Shown: positions 1 through 9,144 of the stretch, piece after piece
How the letters are laid out: each line of letters opens with the position of its first letter
Numbering within the stretch: the stretch's first letter is position 1
Origin: an uncultured Pirellulales bacterium
GTDB taxonomy: Bacteria > Planctomycetota > Planctomycetia > Pirellulales > Thermoguttaceae
DNA: 50,641 nucleotides
NCBI GenBank assembly: GCA_938015445.1
Contig: CALLPE010000048.1
Location: 1-50,641, forward strand
Reading direction: 5' to 3'
Translations under genes and position numbers: made by a program
The notes under the pieces: generated by a model
What the model was told of the DNA's origin: nothing
The model's database searches: none
The model's input: the letters and a program-made list of their open reading frames with translations, nothing else

Positions 1-337
1 TACGCACCAGAAAATCCTTACACGCCGAAACGCCGCTTCACCCCGCGCGTCACGTCCTCCGCTTCACACCGCCGCACCCCACCGCTTACGGTAACCCTTC
101 GCAAACCACTGCGGCTATATCGTCGCGGCCGGATCGCGTGCAATTCTGGTCAGATGCACATTAGTGGCCACGACCAGCCTGACGCTCATTTGCCAGATGA
201 AGCGTTGTCGGCGCCGCTACCCTGCCGCCTTGCGCAGTTGCGTCTTGAAGGCGGGCTGCCAAGCGGGTTACACTGTAGCGCGCAGTGCGAAGTTGCACTG
301 TAGCGCGTGGCACAAAACTGTCCTGGGGAGGCCGCCG
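1..337. other. Gene-free left edge
   Basis: I see no convincing gene here. An open frame runs upstream from the first gene to position 164, but its translation is Arg- and Cys-rich with no signal-peptide character, so I treat it as leader sequence. No clear promoter hexamers or terminator were found. Confidence 0.5.
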
Positions 338-3202
338 ATGAAGCGGTGCGTATCGTGCTGCATGTTGGGGATTGGGGCGGTTTGGCTGCTGGCTAGCCAG
401 GCAGCAGTTTCGGCAGCGGCACAGCCGGTGATAAGCCGCGCCCAGATCGAAGCCGACTGGCTCCGGCAAGACCAGGTACGCGGTGCGCCCGCCTCGCCTG
501 CTGGCGGCAAGGGCGTCAAGCCCGAACAGGACGCCGCCGGCGGCGTGGATGGCGTGATAACTGGCAAGTGGGGCTTCCACACCGAAAACGAGGATAACCC
601 TTGGTGGCAGGTGGACCTGGTCCAAGAGACGGCCATCGGCCAAATTGTAGTTTACAACCGCTGCGACAGCGGCTGCGCAGGGCGGACAGCCAGGATGCAA
701 GTGTTGCTATCGACCGACGGAAAGAACTTTCGCCAGGTTTATCAGCACGACGGCACCGTTTTTCTCGGCAAGGTGGACGGCAAACCGCTACGCATCGCGC
801 TTGACGGCCAGCGCGGTCGATACGTGCGGCTGCAATTGCCGGGCAGAAGTTACTTTCACTTGGACGAAGTGGAGATTTATGGGCTGACGGAGCCGGATAA
901 GAACATCGCCTTGGGCAAGCCCGCCACTCAGAGCAGCGTTAGCGCTTGGTCGGCGGTACATCCGCTAACCCCCAAACCCGGTGTTCGCAATTACCCGATC
1001 AGCTTGGCGATCGAGCGTGGGCTGAAACTCGCCGACGACCTTCGCCGCCAGGGGATGGAGGTAGAAGCACACGTCGGCGCGCTGCGACAGGCGGCCGAAC
1101 GACTCGGGCAACTTCCCCCCGAGGCCCCTGAACCTCTGTTGCGCCAGTTGTACTTCGATGTCCGCTGGGCGGTGCGGACGATGGCCCTGAGGAACCCGCT
1201 GTTGGACTTCGACAGCATTCTGTTCGTCAAGCGAGCGCCGGGCAGTTTTCCGCATGTGTCGGACCAGCACTACGGTTGGTGGTCGCGGCCCGGGGGCGGA
1301 ATATACGTCCTGGAAAATTGGAAGACCGATCAGCCCACGTTGCGATGCCTGACCGAGGGCTTTCCGCCGGGAAGCTTCGCTGGGCCGGATTTGTCGTACG
1401 ATGGCCGTCGGGTGGTGTTCGCTTATTGCCGATACTATCCGCACGTGGCCAAGATCCGCGACAAGGTCCGCAAAGAGAACCTCCCGGAAGACGCCTTTTA
1501 CCACATCTTCGAGATGAACATCGACGGCACGGGCCTCCGTCGGCTGACGCGCGGCAAGTACGACGATTTCGATCCCCGCTATTTGCCCAGCGGTGAGATT
1601 GTTTTTCTTTCCACGCGCAAAGGGATTTTTCTGCAAACCCACAAGAACAACACGCAGCAGACCACAGAGGCCGATTTGCCGGATAGCTACGTGCGCTGCG
1701 GCGGGGATAACTATCGGCCAGTGCCGGTGTTCACTTTGCATGTGATGGACAGCGACGGCGGAAACTTGCGCCCCATCTCGGCCTTTGAAAACTTCGAGTG
1801 GACACCCAGCGTGGCCCACGACGGCCGGATTCTTTACGCCCGCTGGGATTACATCGACCGCTTCAATGGGCACTTTTTCAGTCTGTGGTCGACTAATCCG
1901 GACGGAAGCAACGCCCAGTTGGTTTTCAAGAACTACACACCCAGTCCGCAGTGCGTGTTCGAGGCTCGGGCGATACCCAACTCGCATAAGCTGATTTTCA
2001 CTGCCACTGCGCATCATTCGATCACCGGCGGTTCGCTGGTGTTGTTGGATCGCACGCGCGGCACCGAAGGTCAGGAGCCGATGACCCGATTGACCCCCGA
2101 AGTCCGCTTCCCCGAAGCCGAAGGTTGGGACGAGTGCTACTACGCAAGTCCGTGGCCGCTTTCGGAGAGTCATTATCTGGTGGCCTGGGCAGATCGCCGT
2201 TTGCCGCCGCACAGCGAAATCAACGACGAGCGGAATCCGCCTAACGCGCAAGGCATCTACCTGTACGACGCATACGGCAACCTGAATCTGATCTACCGCG
2301 ATGCGGAAATCTCCAGCCTTTGCCCGATCCCCCTGCGCAGCCGTCCACGTCCGCCTGTGATTCCCGCAGCCGTAGATTGGTCTGCTCAGGAGGGTCGCTT
2401 TTTGCTGCAAGATGTGTACGCAGGTCTGGCGGGCGTACACCGCGGCACGATCAAGTGGTTGCGCATTGTAGCAGTGCCACCGAAAGTGCAGCCCCACATG
2501 AACTCGCCATCGCTGGGGGTTTCCAAGGAAGACCCGGGCAAGGTCGTATTGGGGACAGTGCCAGTGGAGGAAGACGGGTCGGCATATTTTCGCGTGCCTG
2601 CGGGAATGCCGGTCTTCTTCCAGGCTATCGACGAAGAAGGCTTCGCCATGCAAACCATGCGCAGCCTGACCTACGTAATGCCTGGCCAAAGCCTGGCGTG
2701 CATCGGCTGCCATGAGTCGCGCGAGGCATCGCCGCCGCTGGGCAAGCCGCCGCTGGCGGCGCTGCGCGAGCCGTCGCGGTTAAAACTCGGTCCCGAAGGT
2801 TCCTGGCCGCTGCGCTTCGATCGGCTGGTACAACCGGTGTTGGATAAGCATTGCGTGAAGTGCCACGGCCCGGACGGGAAAGACCCGGCGGCCCGGCAGT
2901 TCGATCTGACCGCTGCTCGCTCGTATGATAACCTGTTGTCGTATGCCGACAAAGACTTGGAAAAGCTGGTCTTCGAGCGCGACCGGTCGATCGTCGGCCA
3001 AATGCCGGCCCGCAACAGCAAACTCTTGCGACTGCTGCTTTCGGCCGAGGGCCATTACAGCGTGCGGCTAGAGGCCGAGGATCTCCAGCGGCTCATCACG
3101 TGGATGGACACCTACGCTCAACGGCTGGGACATTTCAGCGATCAGCAAGAGGCCGAGCTGACTGGGTTGCGCCAGCAGCTTGCGTCAATGCTAGAGCAGT
3201 GA
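338..3202 (+). CDS. Secreted hydrazine-synthase-alpha-like (HzsA-like) protein with discoidin domain and two CxxCH sites
   Basis: This is a 954-residue exported protein. The ATG at 338 is preceded by a GGGGAGG-type ribosome site about 7 bases upstream and opens a signal peptide (MKRCVSCCMLGIGAVWLLAS) ending near AAAQ. Residues about 60-182 form an F5/8 type C (discoidin) sugar-binding-like domain. The middle is a TolB/WD40-like propeller with repeats such as DIDGTGLRRLT and FDPRYLPSGEIVFLSTR. The C-terminus has two c-type haem motifs, CIGCH (788-792) and CVKCH (839-843). The order matches the HzsA-related family common in planctomycetes that do not perform anammox. No HzsB/C partner genes are nearby, so hydrazine synthesis is not implied. 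A periplasmic redox or polymer-binding role is inference. A paralogue lies at 41285-44347, and tandem repeats start at its stop codon. Confidence 0.82.
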   Translation: MKRCVSCCMLGIGAVWLLASQAAVSAAAQPVISRAQIEADWLRQDQVRGAPASPAGGKGVKPEQDAAGGVDGVITGKWGFHTENEDNPWWQVDLVQETAIGQIVVYNRCDSGCAGRTARMQVLLSTDGKNFRQVYQHDGTVFLGKVDGKPLRIALDGQRGRYVRLQLPGRSYFHLDEVEIYGLTEPDKNIALGKPATQSSVSAWSAVHPLTPKPGVRNYPISLAIERGLKLADDLRRQGMEVEAHVGALRQAAERLGQLPPEAPEPLLRQLYFDVRWAVRTMALRNPLLDFDSILFVKRAPGSFPHVSDQHYGWWSRPGGGIYVLENWKTDQPTLRCLTEGFPPGSFAGPDLSYDGRRVVFAYCRYYPHVAKIRDKVRKENLPEDAFYHIFEMNIDGTGLRRLTRGKYDDFDPRYLPSGEIVFLSTRKGIFLQTHKNNTQQTTEADLPDSYVRCGGDNYRPVPVFTLHVMDSDGGNLRPISAFENFEWTPSVAHDGRILYARWDYIDRFNGHFFSLWSTNPDGSNAQLVFKNYTPSPQCVFEARAIPNSHKLIFTATAHHSITGGSLVLLDRTRGTEGQEPMTRLTPEVRFPEAEGWDECYYASPWPLSESHYLVAWADRRLPPHSEINDERNPPNAQGIYLYDAYGNLNLIYRDAEISSLCPIPLRSRPRPPVIPAAVDWSAQEGRFLLQDVYAGLAGVHRGTIKWLRIVAVPPKVQPHMNSPSLGVSKEDPGKVVLGTVPVEEDGSAYFRVPAGMPVFFQAIDEEGFAMQTMRSLTYVMPGQSLACIGCHESREASPPLGKPPLAALREPSRLKLGPEGSWPLRFDRLVQPVLDKHCVKCHGPDGKDPAARQFDLTAARSYDNLLSYADKDLEKLVFERDRSIVGQMPARNSKLLRLLLSAEGHYSVRLEAEDLQRLITWMDTYAQRLGHFSDQQEAELTGLRQQLASMLEQ

Positions 3203-3285
3203 ATTGCCGTTGCAACGGATTGACAAGTAAATTGCCGGTGCGACGGGTTTACTTGCAAATTGCTGTAGCGACGGTTTTACCAGGA
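3202..3285 (+). repeat. Three tandem 28-bp degenerate repeats starting at the stop codon
   Basis: Three consecutive 28-bp units (3202-3229, 3230-3257, 3258-3285) each begin AATTGC and share a G-GCGACGG-like core. The first unit starts on the last base of the TGA at 3200-3202. Unit 2 has a TAA at 3228-3230 at the equivalent place, in another frame. No ORF crosses them. Confidence 0.75.
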
Positions 3286-3515
3286 CTGGCTAGATGGTTC
3301 ATAGTCACTGGCCCGCTTAGTTAGCACTTCCGGCAAACCCACCGCAAACCGCTCATCTTGCCGGGCGTCTTTGAGATTTTCTGACGGTTGGTCGGAAAAA
3401 GACTGCCCGCGAGTGTGCCCGTAGATGCTGTTGCTCTCGAGATAAACGGCATTGCTGCGCTGCGCCGATAATGACACAGGGATGTTGTTTTCTGTCTTTG
3501 TCATAGGAAATTGCC
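3286..3515. other. Intergenic remainder upstream of small secreted protein gene
   Basis: This is the rest of the 313-bp gap between the HzsA-like gene and the next ORF. Apart from the repeats at its left end I see no gene or strong hairpin. The region holds the leader of the following gene. Confidence 0.4.
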
Positions 3516-4100
3516 ATGACTGCCCGATTGGTGCGATCTGGCCTGATAGTCATTTTGGCACTGTTTTGCGCCACACCGGCGCGAGCCAATTGGGTTGCGG
3601 AGTTCGTCAACGGCGTCGTCCGCGACACCAAGCGGCGGCAATGCTGGCCCAAGCCCTTCGATTGCCCCGACCGCCAAGCCGTCCGCGCCCCGTTTGCCCA
3701 GATGATAGAAAATGGCTGGATGGCGCAGAACACGCTCGGTCAGCACCACTTCGAGCAAGGCACTGGGCGGCTGACCGAGTCGGGCCGACTGAAAGTCCGC
3801 TGGATCGCTACCCAGGTTCCCCAGCACCGGCGCTGCGTACTGGTGGAGGAGGGAGCCTCAGAGGAAGAAACTGCCGCTCGTCTGCAAGCGGTCCAAGAAG
3901 TGTTGTCGCGACTTGCTGGCAGCGATCAGTTGCCGGTGATGACCACCCAACGTCCCGCTCCGGTGTTCCCCGCCTATCACGTCGATCTGATAGGCCGCAA
4001 GTACATCGATACCATGCCGCCCCCCAAGCTGCCTTCGGGCGAGAAAAACTCCGGCAGTGGACAGACGCAGTCTTCAGGCGGTAACAGGTCCGGCCAGTGA
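3516..4100 (+). CDS. Small secreted protein of unknown function
   Basis: This is a 194-residue protein with a clear N-terminal signal peptide (MTARLVRSGLIVILALFCAT, cleavage after ARA). An AGGA ribosome site lies 7 bases before the ATG. The mature part is hydrophilic, with two cysteines in a CWPKPFDCPDR motif that could form a disulfide. An acidic helix (about 111-130) follows, and the tail is Gly/Ser-rich. A short VRWIATQVPQHRRCVLVEEG segment resembles planctomycete periplasmic proteins related to OmpA-type or BON-like folds, but I cannot assign a family. It is separated from the HzsA-like gene by 313 bp, so it probably has its own promoter. Function unknown. Confidence 0.7.
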   Translation: MTARLVRSGLIVILALFCATPARANWVAEFVNGVVRDTKRRQCWPKPFDCPDRQAVRAPFAQMIENGWMAQNTLGQHHFEQGTGRLTESGRLKVRWIATQVPQHRRCVLVEEGASEEETAARLQAVQEVLSRLAGSDQLPVMTTQRPAPVFPAYHVDLIGRKYIDTMPPPKLPSGEKNSGSGQTQSSGGNRSGQ

Positions 4101-4243
4101 TTAGAGTTCACAGAATGTGACGGAAAAAGCTGCCGCGCTCTGGCAGTACCAGGTCCAGCCGGCGATAAGGCCAATGGCGAATCTTGGGACTTTAGGCGCC
4201 AGGGTCATTTGTCTAACATTCTGCTGTGGGGATGGCTGGCTTC

Positions 4244-6061
4244 TTATCCGCCGCCGGGAAGCGACGGCACCATCCACGGCATGGCGTACGCTTGGGCCAG
4301 AGTAAGCAAGCCGATGGAGAACGCCAGCACCAAGCTGTGCAGGAAGACGAAGCGGAGTATCTGTCCTTCGCTGCCTGTTTGCCCCGTGGCCACGGCCGCT
4401 ACTACGATGCTCTGAGCATCGATCATTTTGCCCATTACACCGCCGGTGCTATTGCTGGCGACGATCAGCACCGCCACATCTTTCAGGCCCAGTTGTTCGG
4501 CGGTTATACGCTGTAGGCTGCCGAACAAGGCGTTAGAGGACGTGTCGGAGCCGGTCAGCGCCACTCCTAACCAACCCAGCATGGGTGCAAACAGCGGATA
4601 GAGCCAGCCGGTGCGGGTAAAGGCCAGACCGAGCGTGGCGTCGGTTCCACTGTAGCGGGTGGTAAAGGCGATGGCCAACATGCAAGCGATCGTCAGCACT
4701 GCCCAGCGCACCCGATACGCCGTGCGCAACAGCTCCTCGAAAAATACCCTGGGGGTAAGCCGTAGCCACATCGCCGCCAAGACCGCTGCCAGCAGTATGC
4801 CGGTGCCGGTTGCCCCCAGCCAGTTGAACTCGTAAACAGCCGGCTCCGGCTCGGCGGCCTGCTGCGGATCGACCACTGGCTGGCTACGCAACACCACCTT
4901 GTGCAAGCGGGGGACGGGGACCGTTATTCGACTGATGCCCGAAAGGAAGTTCGGCGCATCGGGCGTGCCACCGGCCAGGAAAGTCTTGCAGGATGGCCAC
5001 CCCCAAAAAAATATCACCAGCGAAAGTACGAGCCACGGCATCCAAGCGTAGATTACCGAGCCGGCCGACAGCGGCGGATCATTTCCGGGCGGCGCCACGG
5101 GCCGGCCTATGTCCGGCGAAGCGGTATTTATTGCCGATCCGTTGGCTTCGCTGAACGGTTTGGTGGGGGAAAGGTAGCGTTGCTGGTCGGCGTCGCTCTC
5201 TCCGGGGAATAGCCAAATTTGTTTGGGCTGCCAGAAGCGCAGCAGCACGGTGGTGGCCATCAGCGAGCCGATGCCGCCCAGCACATCGACCAACGTGGGG
5301 CCGTGGAAGTTCGCCGCTACGAACTGAATGGCGGCGAAGCTCCCTCCGCAGACCAACACCGCCGGCCAGCAGCCTTTCAGACCCTTCCAACCCGACATTA
5401 CCCACACGATCCACGCCGGAATAATCAGCGAAAACAAAGGCAACTGTCGGCCGGCCATTTGGCTGAGCAGCATTTCGGCGGTATGGCTATCGGTGGGATC
5501 GACTCCTGGCAGCCCGGCCACTTTGGCCAGCGTGATTATTGGCGTGCCCAGCGCACCGAAGGCCACCGGCGAGGTGTTGGCAATCAGGGCCAAGCCGGCA
5601 GCATACAAAGGATGAAATCGCAGGCCGATCAGCAGCGCGGCGGAAATAGCCACCGGTGTGCCGAATCCCGCGGCGCCTTCCAGGAAGGCGCCGAAACTGA
5701 AGGCGATCAGCAGGGCTTGCACTCGGCGGTCGGGCGAGATGGCTGCAACCGATCGCTTTACCACTTCGAACTGCCCGCTGCGCACCGTCAGATGGTACAA
5801 GAACACCGCCGAGAACACGATCCACCCGATCGGCAGCAGACCGAAGCAGGCCCCGTAACCGGCAGCGGCCAGCGCTGCGTCCGTCGGCATACCGAACACG
5901 CAGATGGAAACCAGCAGTGCAGTCGCCAATCCTGCCATTGCCGCCCGCGGAGCACTAAAGCCGCATAGCAACAAGCCTAGCAGCACTGCTATCGGCGCGC
6001 CGCCCGTCAAAGCCGAGAGAGCGAAATTGCCCAGCGGATCGTAGTTCTGTGTCCATTGCAT
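4244..6061 (-). CDS. lldP: L-lactate permease (LctP/LldP family)
   Basis: This is a polytopic inner-membrane lactate/glycolate:proton symporter of about 605 residues. I chose the ATG at 6061 because it gives MQWTQNYDPLGN, the conserved start of the family (compare MNLWQQNYDPAGN in E. coli LldP). A GTG 33 bases upstream is possible but has no ribosome site. Family motifs include FGAFLEGAAGFGTPVAI, ANTSPVAFGALGTPI and, near the end, GSDTSSNALFGSLQ with SNSTGGVMGKMI. It is slightly longer than the usual 550 residues because of hydrophilic loops near the middle. The rlmI-like gene lies 80 bp upstream on the same strand; no lactate dehydrogenase genes are adjacent. Confidence 0.93.
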   Translation of the reverse strand: MQWTQNYDPLGNFALSALTGGAPIAVLLGLLLCGFSAPRAAMAGLATALLVSICVFGMPTDAALAAAGYGACFGLLPIGWIVFSAVFLYHLTVRSGQFEVVKRSVAAISPDRRVQALLIAFSFGAFLEGAAGFGTPVAISAALLIGLRFHPLYAAGLALIANTSPVAFGALGTPIITLAKVAGLPGVDPTDSHTAEMLLSQMAGRQLPLFSLIIPAWIVWVMSGWKGLKGCWPAVLVCGGSFAAIQFVAANFHGPTLVDVLGGIGSLMATTVLLRFWQPKQIWLFPGESDADQQRYLSPTKPFSEANGSAINTASPDIGRPVAPPGNDPPLSAGSVIYAWMPWLVLSLVIFFWGWPSCKTFLAGGTPDAPNFLSGISRITVPVPRLHKVVLRSQPVVDPQQAAEPEPAVYEFNWLGATGTGILLAAVLAAMWLRLTPRVFFEELLRTAYRVRWAVLTIACMLAIAFTTRYSGTDATLGLAFTRTGWLYPLFAPMLGWLGVALTGSDTSSNALFGSLQRITAEQLGLKDVAVLIVASNSTGGVMGKMIDAQSIVVAAVATGQTGSEGQILRFVFLHSLVLAFSIGLLTLAQAYAMPWMVPSLPGGG

Positions 6062-6141
6062 GAGCAGACGCCCTAGCACCAACAGGCCATCCACCGCCGG
6101 TTTTTTTCAGCGGGGATGCAAAACAGCCGGGCGGTGGAAAC

Positions 6142-7326
6142 TTATCTTACCCGGCAAATCATGCACTTCAGATATTCGGTTTCGCGGCAGGTAATGGCCA
6201 CGGGATGGTCCGGCGCAGCCCCGCGCTGCTCGAGAACCTGGATGTCCCGTCCGGTCTGCTGCGACACCCCCAAAAGCATCTCCAGGAACTGCTCCCGGCC
6301 TACATGTCCCGAACAACTGCACGTGGCCAGTATTCCGTCTTCCTCGAGCAGCTCGCAAGCCAACCGGTTGAGCCAATGGTATGCGCGGAGGGCCTCGGGT
6401 ATGTTGCGCCGGCTGCGGGCGAAGCGGGGCGGATCGAGGATCACCACGCCGAAGCGCTGCCCGGCGTCGATCAGCCCCTGCATTGTCTGAAAGCAGTCGC
6501 CGCAGCGGAAACTTACTTGCGATAACCGGTTCAGTGCGGCGTTCTCGGCGGCCAGCGCTATCGCAGTTTGGCTGGAATCGACACCCAACACCTCGACCGC
6601 ACCGGCCTGGGCAGCCGCCAGGGAAAAGCCACCCGTGTAGCAGAACATGTCCAGCACGCGGCGTCCCCGGCAGTATCGTGACGCCGCTTGTCGATTGTCG
6701 CGCTGATCCAGATAAAACCCGGTCTTCTGGCCGGCGGTCAAGTCCACGCGGAACTGCAATCCATATTCTTCGATGGTGACTGGTTCCGGCGGCGGCTCGC
6801 CCTGGTAGAAACCGTCGTGCAGCTCCAACCCCTCGGCCTTGACGGTGGCAGGGTCGGTTCGCACCAAGATTGCCTTCGGCTGCGTGATTTGTTGCAGTAT
6901 GGCCACGATGGTTTCCAGTCGCCTGGCGATAGCCAGAGCTGTAGGATGTACGACCAGATAATCGCCGTATCGATCGGCGATCAGGCCGCTCAGCCCGTCG
7001 CCCTCGCTGTACACCAAACGGACGGCGCCCCGCGGCTGGTCCAGCCCCAGTTGCCTCCGCAAGTCGATTGCCGACTGGATGCGCCGTCGCCAGAACGACT
7101 CGTCTAGCGGCTCGGCGTCGTACCAGGTGTACAAGCGCACGCGGATGCGGCTGTGGGAGTTGTAAACTCCCCGCGCGATGAAACGTCCCTGATGGGAACA
7201 CACGTCGACCGCGTCGCCGTCGGCCGGTTCGCCCACCACCCGCTCCACAGCCGAACACAGCACCCACGGATGCCGCCCGTAAAACGGACGCGCTTTGCCC
7301 GACTTCACGATCACCTGCGGAAGCAT
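6142..7326 (-). CDS. rlmI: RlmI-type class I SAM-dependent rRNA (cytosine-C5) methyltransferase
   Basis: This is a 394-residue protein, matching the 396 of E. coli RlmI, which makes m5C1962 in 23S rRNA. The start at 7326 gives MLPQVIVKSGKARPFYGRHP, the typical N-terminus leading into a PUA domain (about 1-80). The central region carries FRVDLTAGQKTGFYLDQRDN. The SAM-binding motif I is VLDMFCYTGGFSLAAAQAGA, followed by VLGVDSS. The catalytic-loop motif VVILDPPRFARSR is present, and the C-terminus has LATCSCSGHV. It acts in the cytoplasm. The longer open frame extends to 7809, but its extra N-terminus has no family similarity. The name rests on family recognition; the exact target base is not proven. 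Confidence 0.88.
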   Translation of the reverse strand: MLPQVIVKSGKARPFYGRHPWVLCSAVERVVGEPADGDAVDVCSHQGRFIARGVYNSHSRIRVRLYTWYDAEPLDESFWRRRIQSAIDLRRQLGLDQPRGAVRLVYSEGDGLSGLIADRYGDYLVVHPTALAIARRLETIVAILQQITQPKAILVRTDPATVKAEGLELHDGFYQGEPPPEPVTIEEYGLQFRVDLTAGQKTGFYLDQRDNRQAASRYCRGRRVLDMFCYTGGFSLAAAQAGAVEVLGVDSSQTAIALAAENAALNRLSQVSFRCGDCFQTMQGLIDAGQRFGVVILDPPRFARSRRNIPEALRAYHWLNRLACELLEEDGILATCSCSGHVGREQFLEMLLGVSQQTGRDIQVLEQRGAAPDHPVAITCRETEYLKCMICRVR

Positions 7327-7406
7327 GGTTTGGCAGTGTACGGTATTATGCGCCGCCGAGCAAGCACCGCTCGAATGGCATTGCGGGCGACGGCTGGGAG
7401 AAAATT

Positions 7407-7439
7407 GGTGGCGCTTTTGCCACGGGGGTATTGCCCCCG
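7407..7439. other. Adjacent GC-rich hairpins
   Basis: GGTGGC at 7407-7412 pairs with GCCAC at 7419-7423 across a GCTTTT loop. It is followed at once by CGGGGG (7423-7428), loop TATTG and CCCCCG (7434-7439). The two stems share a base, so they may be alternatives. They sit between divergent starts; a role in transcription or leader regulation is possible but unproven. Confidence 0.4.
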
Positions 7440-7536
7440 CGGGCATGGCCACCCGGCTCGTCACCCCCACCTGCACCGCAACCGGCTCGTCAGCCAGCAA
7501 GGTTCCAAGCAGCAGGCAGTCTTCAGCGTAGACAGA

Positions 7537-7558
7537 AAAGTGCCTGGAAAGTGCCTGG
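7537..7558. repeat. Perfect 11-bp tandem duplication
   Basis: AAAGTGCCTGG occurs twice back to back at 7537-7547 and 7548-7558, about 130 bp upstream of the MFS start. It is short enough to be a slippage product; a regulator site is an alternative. Confidence 0.6.
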
Positions 7559-7685
7559 CAGGATTTTGTGGCGGCGTTAACGGGGCCGCTAGACCACCAC
7601 ATGTCGTCAGACAACGGCGTGCCACCTGGTCTTGTCGGACCGCGACTTGGCGACGACAATAAGTGCTTTGTGTGACGTCCCTCCG

Positions 7686-9032
7686 ATGAACGACCAATCC
7701 GCTTCCGACGTCTCCGAGCATCCGACACCCGATGTCGCCCCCTATGCCGCCTGGCGCAGCCGCGATTACCGACTTCTGGCCACCAGTTGGTTCTTGCTGG
7801 TGCTTTCAAAAGAAGTGGAGCGCGTGGCGGTGCTGGTGTACATATATGCAGCCACAGGCACTCCGCTGGCGCTGGGTTGGGTGGGACTGGTGCAGGCCGT
7901 GCCGGTCATCCTGCTGGCCATTGCCGGCGGACAGCTCGCCGACCGCTACGACCGCCGCAAGATACTGGCGGCCACGCTCGCGCTGAGCACGCTGACCACT
8001 TCGGGCTTGCTACTGCTGTCGGCCCAGCCGCAACTGCTGCCAACCGATCGAACCGATTACACCCTGCCAGCCATTTACGCCTTGTTGGGTTTGGCAGCGG
8101 TCGCTCAAGCGCTGGGCAGTCCAGCCCGAGCTGCTTTGATGCCGCTGCTGGTACCGCCGCAGTCGCTTAGCAACGCAGTGGCATGGAACAGCACCGTGTT
8201 CCGGGTAGCAAGCATGGTAGGTCCCGCATTGGGCGGGCTTTTGCTCGGCACCCAGCGCAACACCGCCGCCGCCTTGACCGTAGCTTGTGTGTGCCGGGCG
8301 GTGTCGGTGCTGGCTGTGCTGGCCATCCGTGGCCGACCGCAGCAACGCCAAGCCGAGGCTGTAACCTGGGCCAGCATGCTTGCCGGTTTGCAGTTCGTCC
8401 TCAGAACCAAAACCATGCTGGCGGCGATCACTCTGGACTTGTTTGCTGTGCTGTTGGGCGGCGCGGCGTATCTGATGCCCATCTTCGCAAACGACATCCT
8501 GGGCGTGGGCGATTGGGGCGTAGGTGTGTTGCTTTCCTGCGAAGCGCTGGGTGCGGTGTGCATGACGCTACTGATCGCCCACCTGCCGCCCTTCCGCCGC
8601 GCCGGCAAAGCACTGGTGTGGTCGGTCAGCGCTTTCGGAGCCGCTACCATCGTCTTTGGCTTTTCTCGCAGTTTCTGGCTTTCGGCGGCGATGATGTTCC
8701 TGATCGGCGCCTTCGATAACATCAGCGTCATCGTCAGGCACACCTTGGTACAGATGCTTACGCCCGATCACATGCGCGGCCGGGTATCCGCCGTGCACAA
8801 TGTTTTCATCGTGGCCTCGAACGACTTGGGGGGATTGGAGTCGGGGGTTACCGCAAGGCTGTTCGGGCCAGTGGCCTCGGTGGTCGGGGGCGGAATCGGC
8901 ACCATCTTAGTGGTGCTGGCCGTGGCCCGACGCTGGCCCCACCTGCTCCGCGTCGGCCGCCTGCAAGACATCCGCCCTGCCGACGACGCCCGCTTGCCAG
9001 AGCCGGTCGGCCTGAGCCAGCAGAGCACTTGA
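7686..9032 (+). CDS. MFS exporter (EntS/MFS_3-like)
   Basis: This is a major facilitator superfamily transporter of about 448 residues with some twelve hydrophobic segments in the inner membrane. I start at the ATG at 7686 (MNDQSASDV...); an upstream in-frame GTG/ATG at 7632 adds 18 residues without a ribosome site. The N-terminal domain shows AWRSRDYRLL and the MFS signature GGQLADRYDRRKIL after the second helix. Later features are ALGSPARAALMPLLVP, a LAGLQFVLRTKTML loop and GRVSAVHNVFIVASNDLGGLESG. This pattern fits the MFS_3 group that includes enterobactin exporter EntS and macrolide exporters. The substrate is unknown. Its stop codon begins a 19-bp tandem repeat. Confidence 0.87.
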   Translation: MNDQSASDVSEHPTPDVAPYAAWRSRDYRLLATSWFLLVLSKEVERVAVLVYIYAATGTPLALGWVGLVQAVPVILLAIAGGQLADRYDRRKILAATLALSTLTTSGLLLLSAQPQLLPTDRTDYTLPAIYALLGLAAVAQALGSPARAALMPLLVPPQSLSNAVAWNSTVFRVASMVGPALGGLLLGTQRNTAAALTVACVCRAVSVLAVLAIRGRPQQRQAEAVTWASMLAGLQFVLRTKTMLAAITLDLFAVLLGGAAYLMPIFANDILGVGDWGVGVLLSCEALGAVCMTLLIAHLPPFRRAGKALVWSVSAFGAATIVFGFSRSFWLSAAMMFLIGAFDNISVIVRHTLVQMLTPDHMRGRVSAVHNVFIVASNDLGGLESGVTARLFGPVASVVGGGIGTILVVLAVARRWPHLLRVGRLQDIRPADDARLPEPVGLSQQST

Positions 9033-9066
9033 ACCCGGCTGCCGCAGTTGAAGCCGGCTGATGCGG
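9029..9066 (+). repeat. Two 19-bp repeats overlapping the MFS stop codon
   Basis: Units at 9029-9047 and 9048-9066 match at about 15 of 19 positions (core TTGAA-CCGGCTG). TGA stops occur at 9030 (gene frame), 9049 and 9059, so all three frames are closed within 30 bases. Confidence 0.65.
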
Positions 9067-9144
9067 TTGGCAAAAGACAAACTTTCTGTCCGCCCCAGCG
9101 CCCGTAGCCCACCGCACCCCGCTCGGCTACGGCCGAAGTCGGCT

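Larger units (their letters stand above)
7327..7685. other. Divergent intergenic region with hairpins and an 11-bp direct repeat
   Basis: This 359-bp region separates the divergent methyltransferase and MFS genes and must hold both promoters. I see no clear sigma70 hexamers. It contains a strong hairpin pair at 7407-7439 and a perfect 11-bp tandem duplication (AAAGTGCCTGG) at 7537-7558. GGCTCGTCA also occurs twice near 7453-7490. Confidence 0.5.

Noticed and set aside
164..337. N-terminal extension of the HzsA-like protein
   Set aside because: The extension lacks a ribosome site and signal-peptide character, while 338 has both.
965..2713. Long minus-strand open frame opposite the HzsA-like gene
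   Set aside because: It is a shadow of the real gene: its composition is the complement of the coding strand, and it shows no family motifs.
338..3202. Anammox hydrazine synthase operon
   Set aside because: Only the alpha-like subunit is present; no beta/gamma subunits or hydrazine dehydrogenase are in the window, and similar proteins occur in non-anammox planctomycetes.
6061..6094. GTG start for the lactate permease
   Set aside because: The ATG at 6061 matches the family N-terminus; no ribosome site supports the GTG.
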